A stretch of DNA of 40,324 nt, taken from assembly GCA_937892155.1 (NCBI GenBank), contig CALAUG010000049.1:1-40324 (forward strand), written 5' to 3'. The stretch is from an uncultured Bacteroidales bacterium (GTDB taxonomy: Bacteria > Bacteroidota > Bacteroidia > Bacteroidales > UBA1715). Positions 24,971 to 33,236 of the stretch are shown here, piece by piece (within the stretch, counting starts at the first letter, position 1; each line of letters begins with the position of its first letter). Both the position numbers and the translations under genes were made by a program. Below the pieces are notes generated by a model. It was not told where the DNA came from. It was given only the letters and a program-made list of their open reading frames with translations, and did not search any database.

Positions 24971-25258
24971 TTATTTTTTAACGTTGTTCTTAACTACATT
25001 CACAAATGATTTTGCAGGTTTAAATGCAGGTACATTGTGTGCAGGAATCTTGATTGTTGTGTTTTTCAAAATGTTACGAGCAGTTTTTTCTGCACGTTTT
25101 TTAACAACAAAACTTCCAAACCCACGAAGGTATACATCATTACCTTCTTTCATTGCCTTTTTAATTGCTTCCATCGAAGTTTCAATAATTTTCTGAGCTA
25201 CGACTTTCTCAACACCTGTTTTCTTAGAAACTTCGTTTACGATATCAGCTTTTGTCAT
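24971..25258 (-). CDS. HU-family DNA-binding protein
   Basis: 95 residues, normal HU/IHF length. It starts MTKADIVNEVSKKTGV and has the conserved hinge LRGFGSFVVKKRAEKTARN, then the DNA-inserting arm with IPAHNVPAFKPAKSF including the critical Pro. It bends and compacts DNA. It is the first gene of a unit that continues into the 29-residue ribosomal-type protein and RNase G. The promoter element TACATTTG lies 48 bases upstream. Confidence 0.97.
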   Translation of the reverse strand: MTKADIVNEVSKKTGVEKVVAQKIIETSMEAIKKAMKEGNDVYLRGFGSFVVKKRAEKTARNILKNTTIKIPAHNVPAFKPAKSFVNVVKNNVKK

Positions 25259-25306
25259 TTCTTTTTACTTATTAATTAATTATCTACTATTTCTTTTTTT
25301 GACGTG

Positions 25307-25314
25307 CAAATGTA
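25307..25314 (-). promoter_or_regulatory. Bacteroidota -7 promoter element of the HU operon
   Basis: TACATTTG on the minus strand, 48 bases before the HU ATG. Confidence 0.6.
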
Positions 25315-25370
25315 CACTTATTATTTAATAATCAAAAACTTAGACATAGAATTTTATCATTTCAACAAAT

Positions 25371-26081
25371 CTAATTAAGCAATGGATCATCTGCATCCAA
25401 AGCCTGGTCCTGACAATTTCTATTCTTGTCTGATTTAGCACGAATAATGGCAAAATTTCCTTTTATTGTATCACCTATCTGAGTCTGATGCATCTCATCC
25501 TTATAAATTACTAAATAATAAGAATATACGCCTGTTGCAACAGCTTTTGTATTATTGTATTCATAGTACCCAAGCGTGGTATCCATTGCAACTTCTCCGA
25601 CAAACAAGTCATTCGTATTGTCATAGTCTGTATACATACGCATCTTTGTAGTATCATTCTGCGTTTTAATATACAATCTATTATAAGGAAATTTTTTAAT
25701 ATTCCCGATATGAAAATAAGCATTCTTATCATCATTCCATTCTGTGGCTGGATTCACACGACAAGGACATGCAGTATCATTCCCTGCTAACAAAGAATCC
25801 CTTGCTTCTTCAACAGTACAAAGTTTTTGGAATGAATATACTTCCTGAGGCATTACATACGAACCTTTTCTTGGATCATACACCATAGAATCACACATAG
25901 GGTGATTACTTGGAGTCATAACAGGATATATGGTAATAGTACTATCGCCACCTCCCAGAACATACGTGGTCATCACGACATCATTTGCTCGACAATCCAA
26001 ACAATCCTCTTTTTTACAAGATGATAGAAAAACTATAGAAAGTCCAACTATACCGATTATTCCTAAAAAACACTTCTTCAT
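25371..26081 (-). CDS. Lipoprotein with C-terminal CHU_C-like (T9SS type B-like) domain
   Basis: 236 residues. The lipobox FLSSC places the lipid on Cys22, followed by a Cys-rich stretch (KKEDCLDC) and later CPC near residue 105. Residues ~118-218 resemble the gliding-motility-associated C-terminal domain: AYFHIGNIKKFPYNRLYI aligns with the 'I-x-N-I-x-x-Y-P-x-N' start, TDYDNTNDLFVGE with the 'Y-x-N-x-x-W-x-G' middle, and GVYSYYLVIYKD with IKGNFAIIR at the end. The RWG of the consensus is missing and 18 more residues follow, so it may be a structural relative rather than an export signal. Single gene with a TACATTTG promoter element. Confidence 0.65.
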   Translation of the reverse strand: MKKCFLGIIGIVGLSIVFLSSCKKEDCLDCRANDVVMTTYVLGGGDSTITIYPVMTPSNHPMCDSMVYDPRKGSYVMPQEVYSFQKLCTVEEARDSLLAGNDTACPCRVNPATEWNDDKNAYFHIGNIKKFPYNRLYIKTQNDTTKMRMYTDYDNTNDLFVGEVAMDTTLGYYEYNNTKAVATGVYSYYLVIYKDEMHQTQIGDTIKGNFAIIRAKSDKNRNCQDQALDADDPLLN

Positions 26082-26128
26082 AGTCTTAAGATTTTTATTA
26101 GAACTATTTTTTCAAAAAATGAACTTAG

Positions 26129-26136
26129 CAAATGTA
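26129..26136 (-). promoter_or_regulatory. Bacteroidota -7 promoter element of the CHU_C-like lipoprotein gene
   Basis: TACATTTG on the minus strand, 47 bases before the ATG at 26081. Confidence 0.55.
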
Positions 26137-26171
26137 ATACAGATTTTTTTATTTTTCAAATTGCTTGCTAA

Positions 26172-28286
26172 TTAATTGAAATTAATTCTGTTATCTTCAA
26201 TTTCAGCGTTATCTTCCAATATTTTAAAAATACTATTCGCCAAAACTGAAGCGTTTCTTTGTTTTTGAGTTTGTTGCTCTTTCTCAACATCTGTAACTTC
26301 GGCCGTATGTTTTGCAACAATCTGCGCAACATAAACGCCTCGATTTCCTGCAATTGGTTCAGAAACTTTGTTCTGTTCCATCAACGATAATGTTGCGAAC
26401 AATTTAGGTTCTACACCTAAACCAGGTCCACTAATTGATGCGAATGACAAGTTTGAAGAACTGTCAATTACTACAGAATTTGCTGACGCAACTGCTTGCA
26501 AAGAAGAGCAGTCTTGAGACGCCAAAGAAGAAAGTATCATTCCTTTCTTTTTATCCTTCTTCAATTCATCTGTTACCATATCCTTAACAGTTTCCAAAGC
26601 AACAACTCCTTCTTCCTCAACACTTGTAATAACAGCCACAACAAATTTATCGCCGCAACGGAAAATATCAGACACTTCTCCTTGTTTTTTCTTGTTCTGA
26701 TGAGCCCAGCGAATTACTTGACGTGAATCATCAATACCCGGTATTACGCGTTGGTTTTCTTCCGTGTTATTTGCAAACTTCATTGTTATGGAAGCATCTG
26801 CATCTACAGCTGCTTCAAATTGCTCCTGCGTGCGATTTTCCGATGTGAATTTCATCGCATTCTGATATACTTTTGAACGAGTTGATTGTGAATAAGCAAC
26901 TTCTTTAGAGAAGACCTGAACCTGTACACGTTTTGATTTTGGACCTTGAGCCAAAATTTGAATCAAATGAACACCATATTGAGATGGTGCAATATAGCAT
27001 TTGCCAACTTCTCCAAAGAAACTAGAATCTTGGAAAGACGGAACCATTTCACCTTCTTTAAACCAATCTATGATACCTCCGTTCATTGCTGATCCCGAAT
27101 CAGCAGAATGCTTACGTGCTAATTCTGCGAAATCTGCGCCACCTTCAACCAAATTCTTCAAACTATCAACTACGGCATAAGCATTTTCTGAATTTACCAA
27201 TATATGTCGAACTTTTGCAGAATCAGCACAAGGACGAATATTAGATATTTTTGCTACGTTGTAACAATTATTTTCATAATAAACAGGAGTTACATCACCA
27301 ATTTGACCAGTAAACGCAAACGTATCAAGATTTGGTTGCAAAAAACCTTTCTTATTGAATGTTGGATTGAATTTCGTATCTGAATTCAAATTCAAGAATA
27401 ATACATCATTTTTGGAATTCTTAAATTCTTCTGATTTTGCAGCGACCAATTCTGCAATGGCTGCTGTATCCTCTGCAGTTGGAACAATATCAAATGTTAC
27501 ATATTCAAACGAAACACCTGCTTCCTGTTTAAAACGCTTCTCGTTAGCAATGGTTTTATAAAAACTTTCTATTTCTTTTTCACTTACTTTGATAGTACTA
27601 TCAGCTATAGATTCGTAAGGAATACGGACAAAAGCAATGTCAAACTGCTCGTTTCTGTCGTTTGCATTTGCTTCAGCCTCAGCTTTAGTCACGTATACGC
27701 CATTAGAAACAAGGCTTACATATTTTCTTCGAAGCGAATTCTCCTGCAATGTTTTTTCAAACTGCATCCAACTTTCATAGAATTCAGGATTTTCTTTTTT
27801 CAATGTTGGCAAGTTATTTAACACATTAACCAACATTTCCTTATCAAATTGTCCCGTTTGAGGATTTCTAAAATAATATTGCAATTCTGGATCGATGTTC
27901 TCTCCTAGAACCATATCTTCAAATTCTTCATCGGAAATACCTTGAATACCTAAATTTGATTTATAGGTACTTAGACCAAGATTCTGACAACTTTCGTCAA
28001 ATAATTTGCCTGTCAAAAATGCTCTCCACGCTTCAGAATGAACACTTTCTCGTTGAGCATAGGATAAATCAGCACCAGAATTCTTTTGTTGCGACTCATA
28101 CAAATCATATATTTCGTAATACTCATCATATGTATATTCTTTTCCATTTATTTCGGCGATAACATTACTTTGTCTTGATGAAAACAAAGATGTGTCCAAA
28201 CCTGTTACAATAAATGCCAATAACGCCAAACCGATAACTACGGTTAAAATCCACGAATGTTTACGTAATGCCTGAATAGCTGCCAT
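26172..28286 (-). CDS. PpiD-like periplasmic peptidyl-prolyl isomerase / foldase
   Basis: 704 residues with PpiD architecture: one N-terminal membrane anchor (~12-33) after a short basic start (ALRKHSW), a SurA_N-like helical chaperone part (~40-230), and a parvulin domain at ~355-445 (AKVRHILVNSEN, GADFAELARKHSADSGSAMNGG, SQYGVHLIQI). A second, more degenerate parvulin-like module follows to ~670. It helps fold secreted and outer-membrane proteins at the inner-membrane exit. The gene has its own TATCTTTG element but follows the lptC cluster in the same direction, an arrangement common in Bacteroidota. Confidence 0.92.
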   Translation of the reverse strand: MAAIQALRKHSWILTVVIGLALLAFIVTGLDTSLFSSRQSNVIAEINGKEYTYDEYYEIYDLYESQQKNSGADLSYAQRESVHSEAWRAFLTGKLFDESCQNLGLSTYKSNLGIQGISDEEFEDMVLGENIDPELQYYFRNPQTGQFDKEMLVNVLNNLPTLKKENPEFYESWMQFEKTLQENSLRRKYVSLVSNGVYVTKAEAEANANDRNEQFDIAFVRIPYESIADSTIKVSEKEIESFYKTIANEKRFKQEAGVSFEYVTFDIVPTAEDTAAIAELVAAKSEEFKNSKNDVLFLNLNSDTKFNPTFNKKGFLQPNLDTFAFTGQIGDVTPVYYENNCYNVAKISNIRPCADSAKVRHILVNSENAYAVVDSLKNLVEGGADFAELARKHSADSGSAMNGGIIDWFKEGEMVPSFQDSSFFGEVGKCYIAPSQYGVHLIQILAQGPKSKRVQVQVFSKEVAYSQSTRSKVYQNAMKFTSENRTQEQFEAAVDADASITMKFANNTEENQRVIPGIDDSRQVIRWAHQNKKKQGEVSDIFRCGDKFVVAVITSVEEEGVVALETVKDMVTDELKKDKKKGMILSSLASQDCSSLQAVASANSVVIDSSSNLSFASISGPGLGVEPKLFATLSLMEQNKVSEPIAGNRGVYVAQIVAKHTAEVTDVEKEQQTQKQRNASVLANSIFKILEDNAEIEDNRINFN

Positions 28287-28326
28287 ATTTCTATATTCTT
28301 TTGTTAAGTTCTAAAATTCAAGTTGG

Positions 28327-28334
28327 CAAAGATA
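28327..28334 (-). promoter_or_regulatory. Bacteroidota -7 promoter element of the PpiD-like gene
   Basis: TATCTTTG on the minus strand, 40 bases before the ATG at 28286. Confidence 0.6.
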
Positions 28335-28393
28335 ATAAAATTGCAAAAAAGCCAATAAATCATTTGAATATTTTTGAATTCACCAGATAATTT

Positions 28394-28627
28394 TTACGCT
28401 TTAATTTCTTTGCTTATTTTTTTTCTTCTATACCGACGGAATAAATACATTGCGAAAGACAAAGCAAATAATACAATAAATTTCAAAGTTTCCTCATTCC
28501 ACCCGTGATATTTAAAATCAATTATAGCTGTGGCCAACGACGCCAACGAAATTGTCAGCCACGCATATTCCATTATTATATAGAATATTCTATCCTTATT
28601 ATTCTTCACTTCCTTCGAGTTCCCCAT
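28394..28627 (-). CDS. Small two-segment membrane protein, 77 residues
   Basis: Two hydrophobic helices (~20-40 and ~48-64) are joined by a short loop containing DFKYHGWNEETLKF; the C-terminus is strongly basic (RRYRRKKISKEIKA). The gene overlaps the 3' end of lptC by 29 bases, so it is translated from the same mRNA. No family is recognised with certainty. Position suggests a link to lipopolysaccharide export or to the membrane step of the cluster. It sits where, from memory, many Bacteroides carry a CorC/HlyC-type gene. Confidence 0.75.
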   Translation of the reverse strand: MGNSKEVKNNKDRIFYIIMEYAWLTISLASLATAIIDFKYHGWNEETLKFIVLFALSFAMYLFRRYRRKKISKEIKA

Positions 28628-29222
28628 TCCTTTCGTCTGTATCTGTATTTATTACTTCACTATCAAATGAAATAACTCCTGTTACTTTGTCAACCTGCCA
28701 ATCACCAAACTGATCATCAGCTCTAAAACCTTCTCCAAAAATCACATCGTCGGGAGTCCTCACCTGAACTTTTTTATCTGAATAAATTAATCCTTTACTT
28801 TGATCCCATACCAAATATTCCGTATTAAGAGTTTCATGATTTTTGATATTCTTTGCCACCACATTACCTCGGGCTTCCCAAAGATTTTTGTCCGAATAAT
28901 TTATAGCATAATTTGCCGAAATATATGACGCTGTATCGGGATAATTTGAATACTGGACGACTGTTATTCCTTTTGGAAATTCCATCTGTTCTTCTCCATC
29001 CTTTGTTTGCTTTGTAATAGTTGGAGAGGTAATGCTAATAACTATTTTCCCATATTCAGTTTGCACAAATTGAATATTTTCGCCCAGCAATTCTGGTAAT
29101 TTTTCAAATTCAGAAACACGGATAACATTTTCAAGGTCATTGTTACAAGACAAGAGCAGTACAGAAGCCACGAACGCCACTATACTGCTCTTATATTGAT
29201 GTATGAACTGCAAGGTTTTCAC
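28599..29222 (-). CDS. lptC: LPS export protein LptC
   Basis: 207 residues. LptC receives lipopolysaccharide from the LptFG ATPase complex in the inner membrane and passes it along the periplasmic bridge. The N-terminus has a hydrophobic stretch ending LLLSC, which reads as a lipobox rather than the transmembrane anchor of proteobacterial LptC. The rest is a beta-jellyroll: EYGKIVISITSPTI, DKNLWEARGNVVAKN and GEGFRADDQFGDWQVDKVTG, the last typical of the family. The start codon is GTG at 29222, overlapping the upstream TAG stop by one base. Acidic tail. Confidence 0.85.
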   Translation of the reverse strand: MKTLQFIHQYKSSIVAFVASVLLLSCNNDLENVIRVSEFEKLPELLGENIQFVQTEYGKIVISITSPTITKQTKDGEEQMEFPKGITVVQYSNYPDTASYISANYAINYSDKNLWEARGNVVAKNIKNHETLNTEYLVWDQSKGLIYSDKKVQVRTPDDVIFGEGFRADDQFGDWQVDKVTGVISFDSEVINTDTDERNGELEGSEE

Positions 29223-30538
29223 TATTTAACCTTCGCCGTAGTCGACATATTTATCCAACAACCTACTGTTTGTGTAGAACCTTCAGTTACGTTGTAGCCG
29301 AACAAAGCCTCCACATCAGGGAAATGTGATTTAAAGCTTGCTGCATAACTATTAGCTTGTGAAGCTATTGATGGATCTGCTGCTTTTGCTTTTTGGCACA
29401 TATCGTATGCGACCCAATATACTTTCCATTTTTCCAAATCTGGAAATTCGGCATTTGCAGAGCAAGAAGAAGCACTTTCAGCATATTTGTTTGCAATAAC
29501 CAAGTATGCTGACCCTAAATTTGGATTTAAAGCCAAAGCCTGACGAGCATACGACACTGATGTCGAACCAGATGTGTTGTAAGCCATTTTGTAATATACA
29601 TTTGCCTTCTTTGCAGCATCTTCTTCCAATGCAATAGATTGCTTATAATAATCCAAACCATTTGAGATTTGTTTTTTTGCTATATACATATCGCCAATAG
29701 CTCTTTTTGATTGTGCAGATGGCTCTAATTTATCCAGTTCTATGGCTGCTTTGAAATACAAATCTGTATTTGCGCAGTCCTTTGCCAAATTATCAGTAAT
29801 TTTCTTTAACAATTCAACATTGGTTGGATCGGCATTAAATTGAGGTTCAAACAGATTAACCATATCATTACAATCAGGTTTAACACTGATAAACAAATCT
29901 TCAACTACCGATTGATATTTGTCATATCCTTTTTTACCAGCAGTAACACCAGCACTCAGCACGTCAGAAATTTGTTGATATAACAAAATAACATCTGTTT
30001 TAGGTAATGAACCATCTTGAAATTTTTTAACAGCAGTTTGCATACAAATAACCATCGTTTTTGCATCTGACTTTGCACCCAGAGCATCAAACGATTGACG
30101 GCAATATTCGTAAGCCTTATTGTATTCACTTGGAACAAGTTGATACAAATCCCCGCCTTTTAAGCCAATATAACGGGATTCTTCACCAAAATACTGAATT
30201 CGACGGTCGTAGATCATCATTATGGTGTCAATATACGCTTGTTTTTTCACCTTGTCTGTTTCGGCTTTAGCAAGCACGGTATACATTTTTACACCATGAG
30301 GCGAATACATGTTTTTTGAAGCCCGAGGGCATGTAAAAAATACTTTTCTCCATGCATTATAGGTAACATCCGAAAATGCACCTGTTTTGTCTTCATTTTT
30401 GTAACGAAGCTGATAGATTGCCAAATTTTCTTTACATACTACCGAATCTTCTCCGAAGTCTCCTGAATTTTGAGCAGAAGCACCAAATCCCACAGTTACA
30501 AGGGCAATTGTTGAAAAAATTTTAACTATACGTTTCAT
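29222..30538 (-). CDS. Periplasmic tetratricopeptide-repeat protein
   Basis: 438 residues. The signal peptide MKRIVKIFSTIALVTVGFGASA is followed by an almost wholly helical protein with TPR-type pairs, for example SKRAIGDMYIAKKQISNGL with its partner helix, and ARQALALNPNLGSAYLVIAN. Several Cys residues are scattered through it. It starts 2 bases after the upstream barrel gene and overlaps lptC by one base, so it is tightly embedded in the envelope cluster. It is probably an assembly or scaffold factor for outer-membrane components; no activity is known. Confidence 0.85.
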   Translation of the reverse strand: MKRIVKIFSTIALVTVGFGASAQNSGDFGEDSVVCKENLAIYQLRYKNEDKTGAFSDVTYNAWRKVFFTCPRASKNMYSPHGVKMYTVLAKAETDKVKKQAYIDTIMMIYDRRIQYFGEESRYIGLKGGDLYQLVPSEYNKAYEYCRQSFDALGAKSDAKTMVICMQTAVKKFQDGSLPKTDVILLYQQISDVLSAGVTAGKKGYDKYQSVVEDLFISVKPDCNDMVNLFEPQFNADPTNVELLKKITDNLAKDCANTDLYFKAAIELDKLEPSAQSKRAIGDMYIAKKQISNGLDYYKQSIALEEDAAKKANVYYKMAYNTSGSTSVSYARQALALNPNLGSAYLVIANKYAESASSCSANAEFPDLEKWKVYWVAYDMCQKAKAADPSIASQANSYAASFKSHFPDVEALFGYNVTEGSTQTVGCWINMSTTAKVK

Positions 30539-30540
30539 CT

Positions 30541-31806
30541 CTAATTAATTTTTCGTTTTGTAAACCAAACTTCTTGCAAAGTTACATTTAATTTTAAAAG
30601 CAAAAATGTTTCATGCAAAGATTCTGCCAAACTTTTATTTCCTCTCAACCCTCCTTCCAACGCAAACGTCAAAGAATTTTGTGTATGCCTTGACTTCAAT
30701 TGGGTACCCAAAGAGCAACCGAATTCCTTCGCCTGTGCTGTTTCTCCATCACTTTCAAACACAAACGGTAATTCGGCATAACGAATACCAAAACGTATCG
30801 GCATACGTTTAATATACTTTGTTGAACGATAATCCGGAACAATTTCGCAACCAATTTTACAATATGTTGTATGCGATAATTTAGAATCTACTGAACCATA
30901 CACAGAAATATCTTTCCAATCTTGTAATCCAGCATCGATACCGAATACATACCTATTCCCAAGATGCGCACTTGCTCCAAAGGCGATTTCCTGTGGTATA
31001 TCAGAATCTGACTCATAATCACGCAATATAGCAGTATCCTTCTGCGATTCAACAACATCATTTGTAATATAAGAACCAAAATATTCCGATGCATCATACG
31101 AAATTGACTGTTTTGTACGGTACGTAACACCAAATGCAAGAGATTTTTCTTCCGATATTTCCCAATTATATTGCAGTCCAAGTCCCCATATAATTCCTCT
31201 TGATTTATAATCCAATTCTTTTCTGGCATAATATGCCGCATCATCCGTAAAATGGTTTTCTCCGACATAACTTGTGGTACCGAACATATAAGACAAATTA
31301 CCTCCCAACGAAAGTCCTTTGAAAATTCTAACACCTGTACTCAACGCAATCTGATTGATTCCACCATCACCTTTGTAGTTGTATTCCGCCAATGCATCGG
31401 AATAAGTCATGTCGTATCCGACACTATTAAAAGGCAACAAGCCAAGCGCCATACCCCAACGATTAGCAATAACAGGAAATGCCATTGAAAACGATTCCAA
31501 ACCGACAACAGATGTTGATGCAGACATATTATTGTCTTTTATCTGCCTAAAGTTCGCACCAACCTCAACATTAAACAAAAAAGTTTCTTTGCGTATGAAA
31601 GCCTGGGCTGCAGGATTAGAAAAATTTGCTTGTACTGGATTACACAATCCTACTCCGATTCCACCCATTGACTGATTGTATGCTGTTGCCGGTGAATACA
31701 ATTCACCATACCCATAACGTGAAAATGGGGACGATGTTTGACGCTGTGCATACGCTCCAACAGTTACAAGGAGCAATAAGATAACACTATAATATTTATT
31801 TTTCAT
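30541..31806 (-). CDS. Outer-membrane beta-barrel protein (FadL/PorV-like)
   Basis: 421 residues with signal peptide MKNKYYSVILLLLVTVGAYA. The mature start SSPFSRYGYGELYSPATAYNQ and the following GGIGVGLCNPVQANFSNPAA resemble the FadL/OmpP1/PorV group, in which an N-terminal hatch plugs a 14-strand barrel. Many alternating aromatic strands follow (for example GLGLQYNWEIS). The frame begins inside the last codons of coaX (11-base overlap). The ligand is unknown. The conserved place beside coaX, the TPR gene and lptC points to a housekeeping envelope role rather than nutrient uptake. Confidence 0.85.
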   Translation of the reverse strand: MKNKYYSVILLLLVTVGAYAQRQTSSPFSRYGYGELYSPATAYNQSMGGIGVGLCNPVQANFSNPAAQAFIRKETFLFNVEVGANFRQIKDNNMSASTSVVGLESFSMAFPVIANRWGMALGLLPFNSVGYDMTYSDALAEYNYKGDGGINQIALSTGVRIFKGLSLGGNLSYMFGTTSYVGENHFTDDAAYYARKELDYKSRGIIWGLGLQYNWEISEEKSLAFGVTYRTKQSISYDASEYFGSYITNDVVESQKDTAILRDYESDSDIPQEIAFGASAHLGNRYVFGIDAGLQDWKDISVYGSVDSKLSHTTYCKIGCEIVPDYRSTKYIKRMPIRFGIRYAELPFVFESDGETAQAKEFGCSLGTQLKSRHTQNSLTFALEGGLRGNKSLAESLHETFLLLKLNVTLQEVWFTKRKIN

Positions 31807-32521
31807 TAAACTTCAGAACTGAAAGCAACCCGAGAGCCACTAAATTTCTATGTACAAAGATGCTATTTTTTAACTTGTTTTCAAAAAAAAGGGCATCACC
31901 ACCAGTAAACAAAATCATAACATTTTGATAATGAGACCTATAAGTTTCAATATAACCATCCAATTCATAAGAGATGCCTTGTATTACCCCATTTAGTATA
32001 GCATCGTTTGTATTCTTGCCTATCAATGAAACGTCATCCGTTTGTTTCACTAACGGCAATTTTCCTGTATAATCATGTAAAGCCCTAAACCGTGACGACA
32101 TTCCCAACGAAATATTACCACCTTGATATGTTGATGCCTCATCAACAAAATCAATGGTTATTGCAGTCCCCATGTCAATTATCAGTTTATTCATCTTGGG
32201 AAATAAGAACTCAGCACCAACTGCTGCTGCAAGTCTATCCAAGCCTAATGATTCAGGAGTTTCGTAAGCATTACCGAGCGGAATTTTTGTATCTCTTGTA
32301 AATTTCGTCCACGCTACAGTTGGAAATTTTTGTGTAATGCTTTCAGTTTGATATTTCGAAACGTTGCAAATAATACCTGACGATATATTTTGCAACAATG
32401 GTAATTCTAGTGAACTGGATAAAAAATCCTCACACTCATACCGTGCATCGAACACCAATTCGTCATTATTAAAAATGAAGCATTTTATATTAGTATTTCC
32501 GACATCAACAACGAGATGCAT
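31796..32521 (-). CDS. coaX: Type III pantothenate kinase CoaX
   Basis: 241 residues; phosphorylates pantothenate in the first step of coenzyme A synthesis. ASKHA-fold motifs are visible: DVGNTNIK at the N-terminus (phosphate 1), ESLGLDRLAAAVGA near residue 92, LIIDMGTAITIDFVD near 113, GGNISLGMSSRFRALHDYTGKLP for pantothenate binding, and ILFTGGDALFF near the C-terminus. It is the first gene of the operon; the promoter element TATTTTTG lies 27 bases upstream. Confidence 0.94.
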   Translation of the reverse strand: MHLVVDVGNTNIKCFIFNNDELVFDARYECEDFLSSSLELPLLQNISSGIICNVSKYQTESITQKFPTVAWTKFTRDTKIPLGNAYETPESLGLDRLAAAVGAEFLFPKMNKLIIDMGTAITIDFVDEASTYQGGNISLGMSSRFRALHDYTGKLPLVKQTDDVSLIGKNTNDAILNGVIQGISYELDGYIETYRSHYQNVMILFTGGDALFFENKLKNSIFVHRNLVALGLLSVLKFNEK

Positions 32522-32548
32522 ATTCTACAGATGTAATCAACTCTTGTG

Positions 32549-32556
32549 CAAAAATA
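32549..32556 (-). promoter_or_regulatory. Bacteroidota -7 promoter element of the coaX-lptC operon
   Basis: TATTTTTG on the minus strand, 27 bases before the coaX ATG. Confidence 0.55.
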
Positions 32557-32623
32557 ATCATTTATTAGAGACAAAAACTTAATGTTTGTAAAATGGTATC
32601 ATTTTTGAATATGAGAAAATAAA

Positions 32624-32631
32624 TATCTTTG
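32624..32631 (+). promoter_or_regulatory. Bacteroidota -7 promoter element of the DUF4294 gene, nearly abutting the ATG
   Basis: TATCTTTG is followed after only 5 bases by the ATG at 32637. A TTTG at 32604-32607 is a plausible -33 element. This predicts a leaderless or nearly leaderless mRNA. Confidence 0.6.
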
Positions 32632-32636
32632 TAACA

Positions 32637-33227
32637 ATGAAAAAAATAGTATTGGGCATAGTAATTTGTTGCATTTCATTTTGTGCAGAGGCACAAGTTG
32701 AGAAGAAAACATATTATGAGTTACCAGGAGTAATCGTTGATGGGGACACACTGGCAATGATTCGACTTCAAAAGGTATATATTTTTCCGAAACTAAAATT
32801 TTCCGATAATACCGCATACCAAAGGTATCGTAAATTAGTACGTGACGTAAAAAAAGTATATCCCTACGCACAAATTGCAAAAACCACTTTCAACGAAATT
32901 GAGAATATAATGGATTCCTTACCCAACAACAAACAAAGGAAGAAATACATTAAAGCTAAAGAAGATGAACTCGTTGACAGGTATGCCAAAGAACTTCTAT
33001 CCATGACTGTCCGTCAAGGCGAGATACTTATTAAATTAGTGAACCGGGAATTGGAACATTCATCTTATGATTTGATTCGAGAACTCCGTGGCAATGTGGC
33101 AGCAACAATGTGGCAAGGAGTCGCAAAAATATTTGGAGAATCACTAAAATCGACCTACGATCCTCAAGGAGAGGACTTACTAATTGAACGAATAGTCATT
33201 CAATTAGAACAAGGAACGTTACAATAG
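32637..33227 (+). CDS. Secreted DUF4294 protein
   Basis: 196 residues. The signal peptide MKKIVLGIVICCISFCAEAQ precedes the DUF4294 core: LPGVIVDGDTLAMIRLQKVYIFPKL (positions ~29-53) and the charged helical region with RKLVRDVKKVYPYAQIAK and LSMTVRQGEILIKLVNREL. This family is restricted to Bacteroidota and has no known function. The alternative start MIRLQ inside the frame would lose the signal peptide. The gene is convergent with dgt, with 9 bases between stops. Confidence 0.88.
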   Translation: MKKIVLGIVICCISFCAEAQVEKKTYYELPGVIVDGDTLAMIRLQKVYIFPKLKFSDNTAYQRYRKLVRDVKKVYPYAQIAKTTFNEIENIMDSLPNNKQRKKYIKAKEDELVDRYAKELLSMTVRQGEILIKLVNRELEHSSYDLIRELRGNVAATMWQGVAKIFGESLKSTYDPQGEDLLIERIVIQLEQGTLQ

Positions 33228-33236
33228 AGTTATCAG

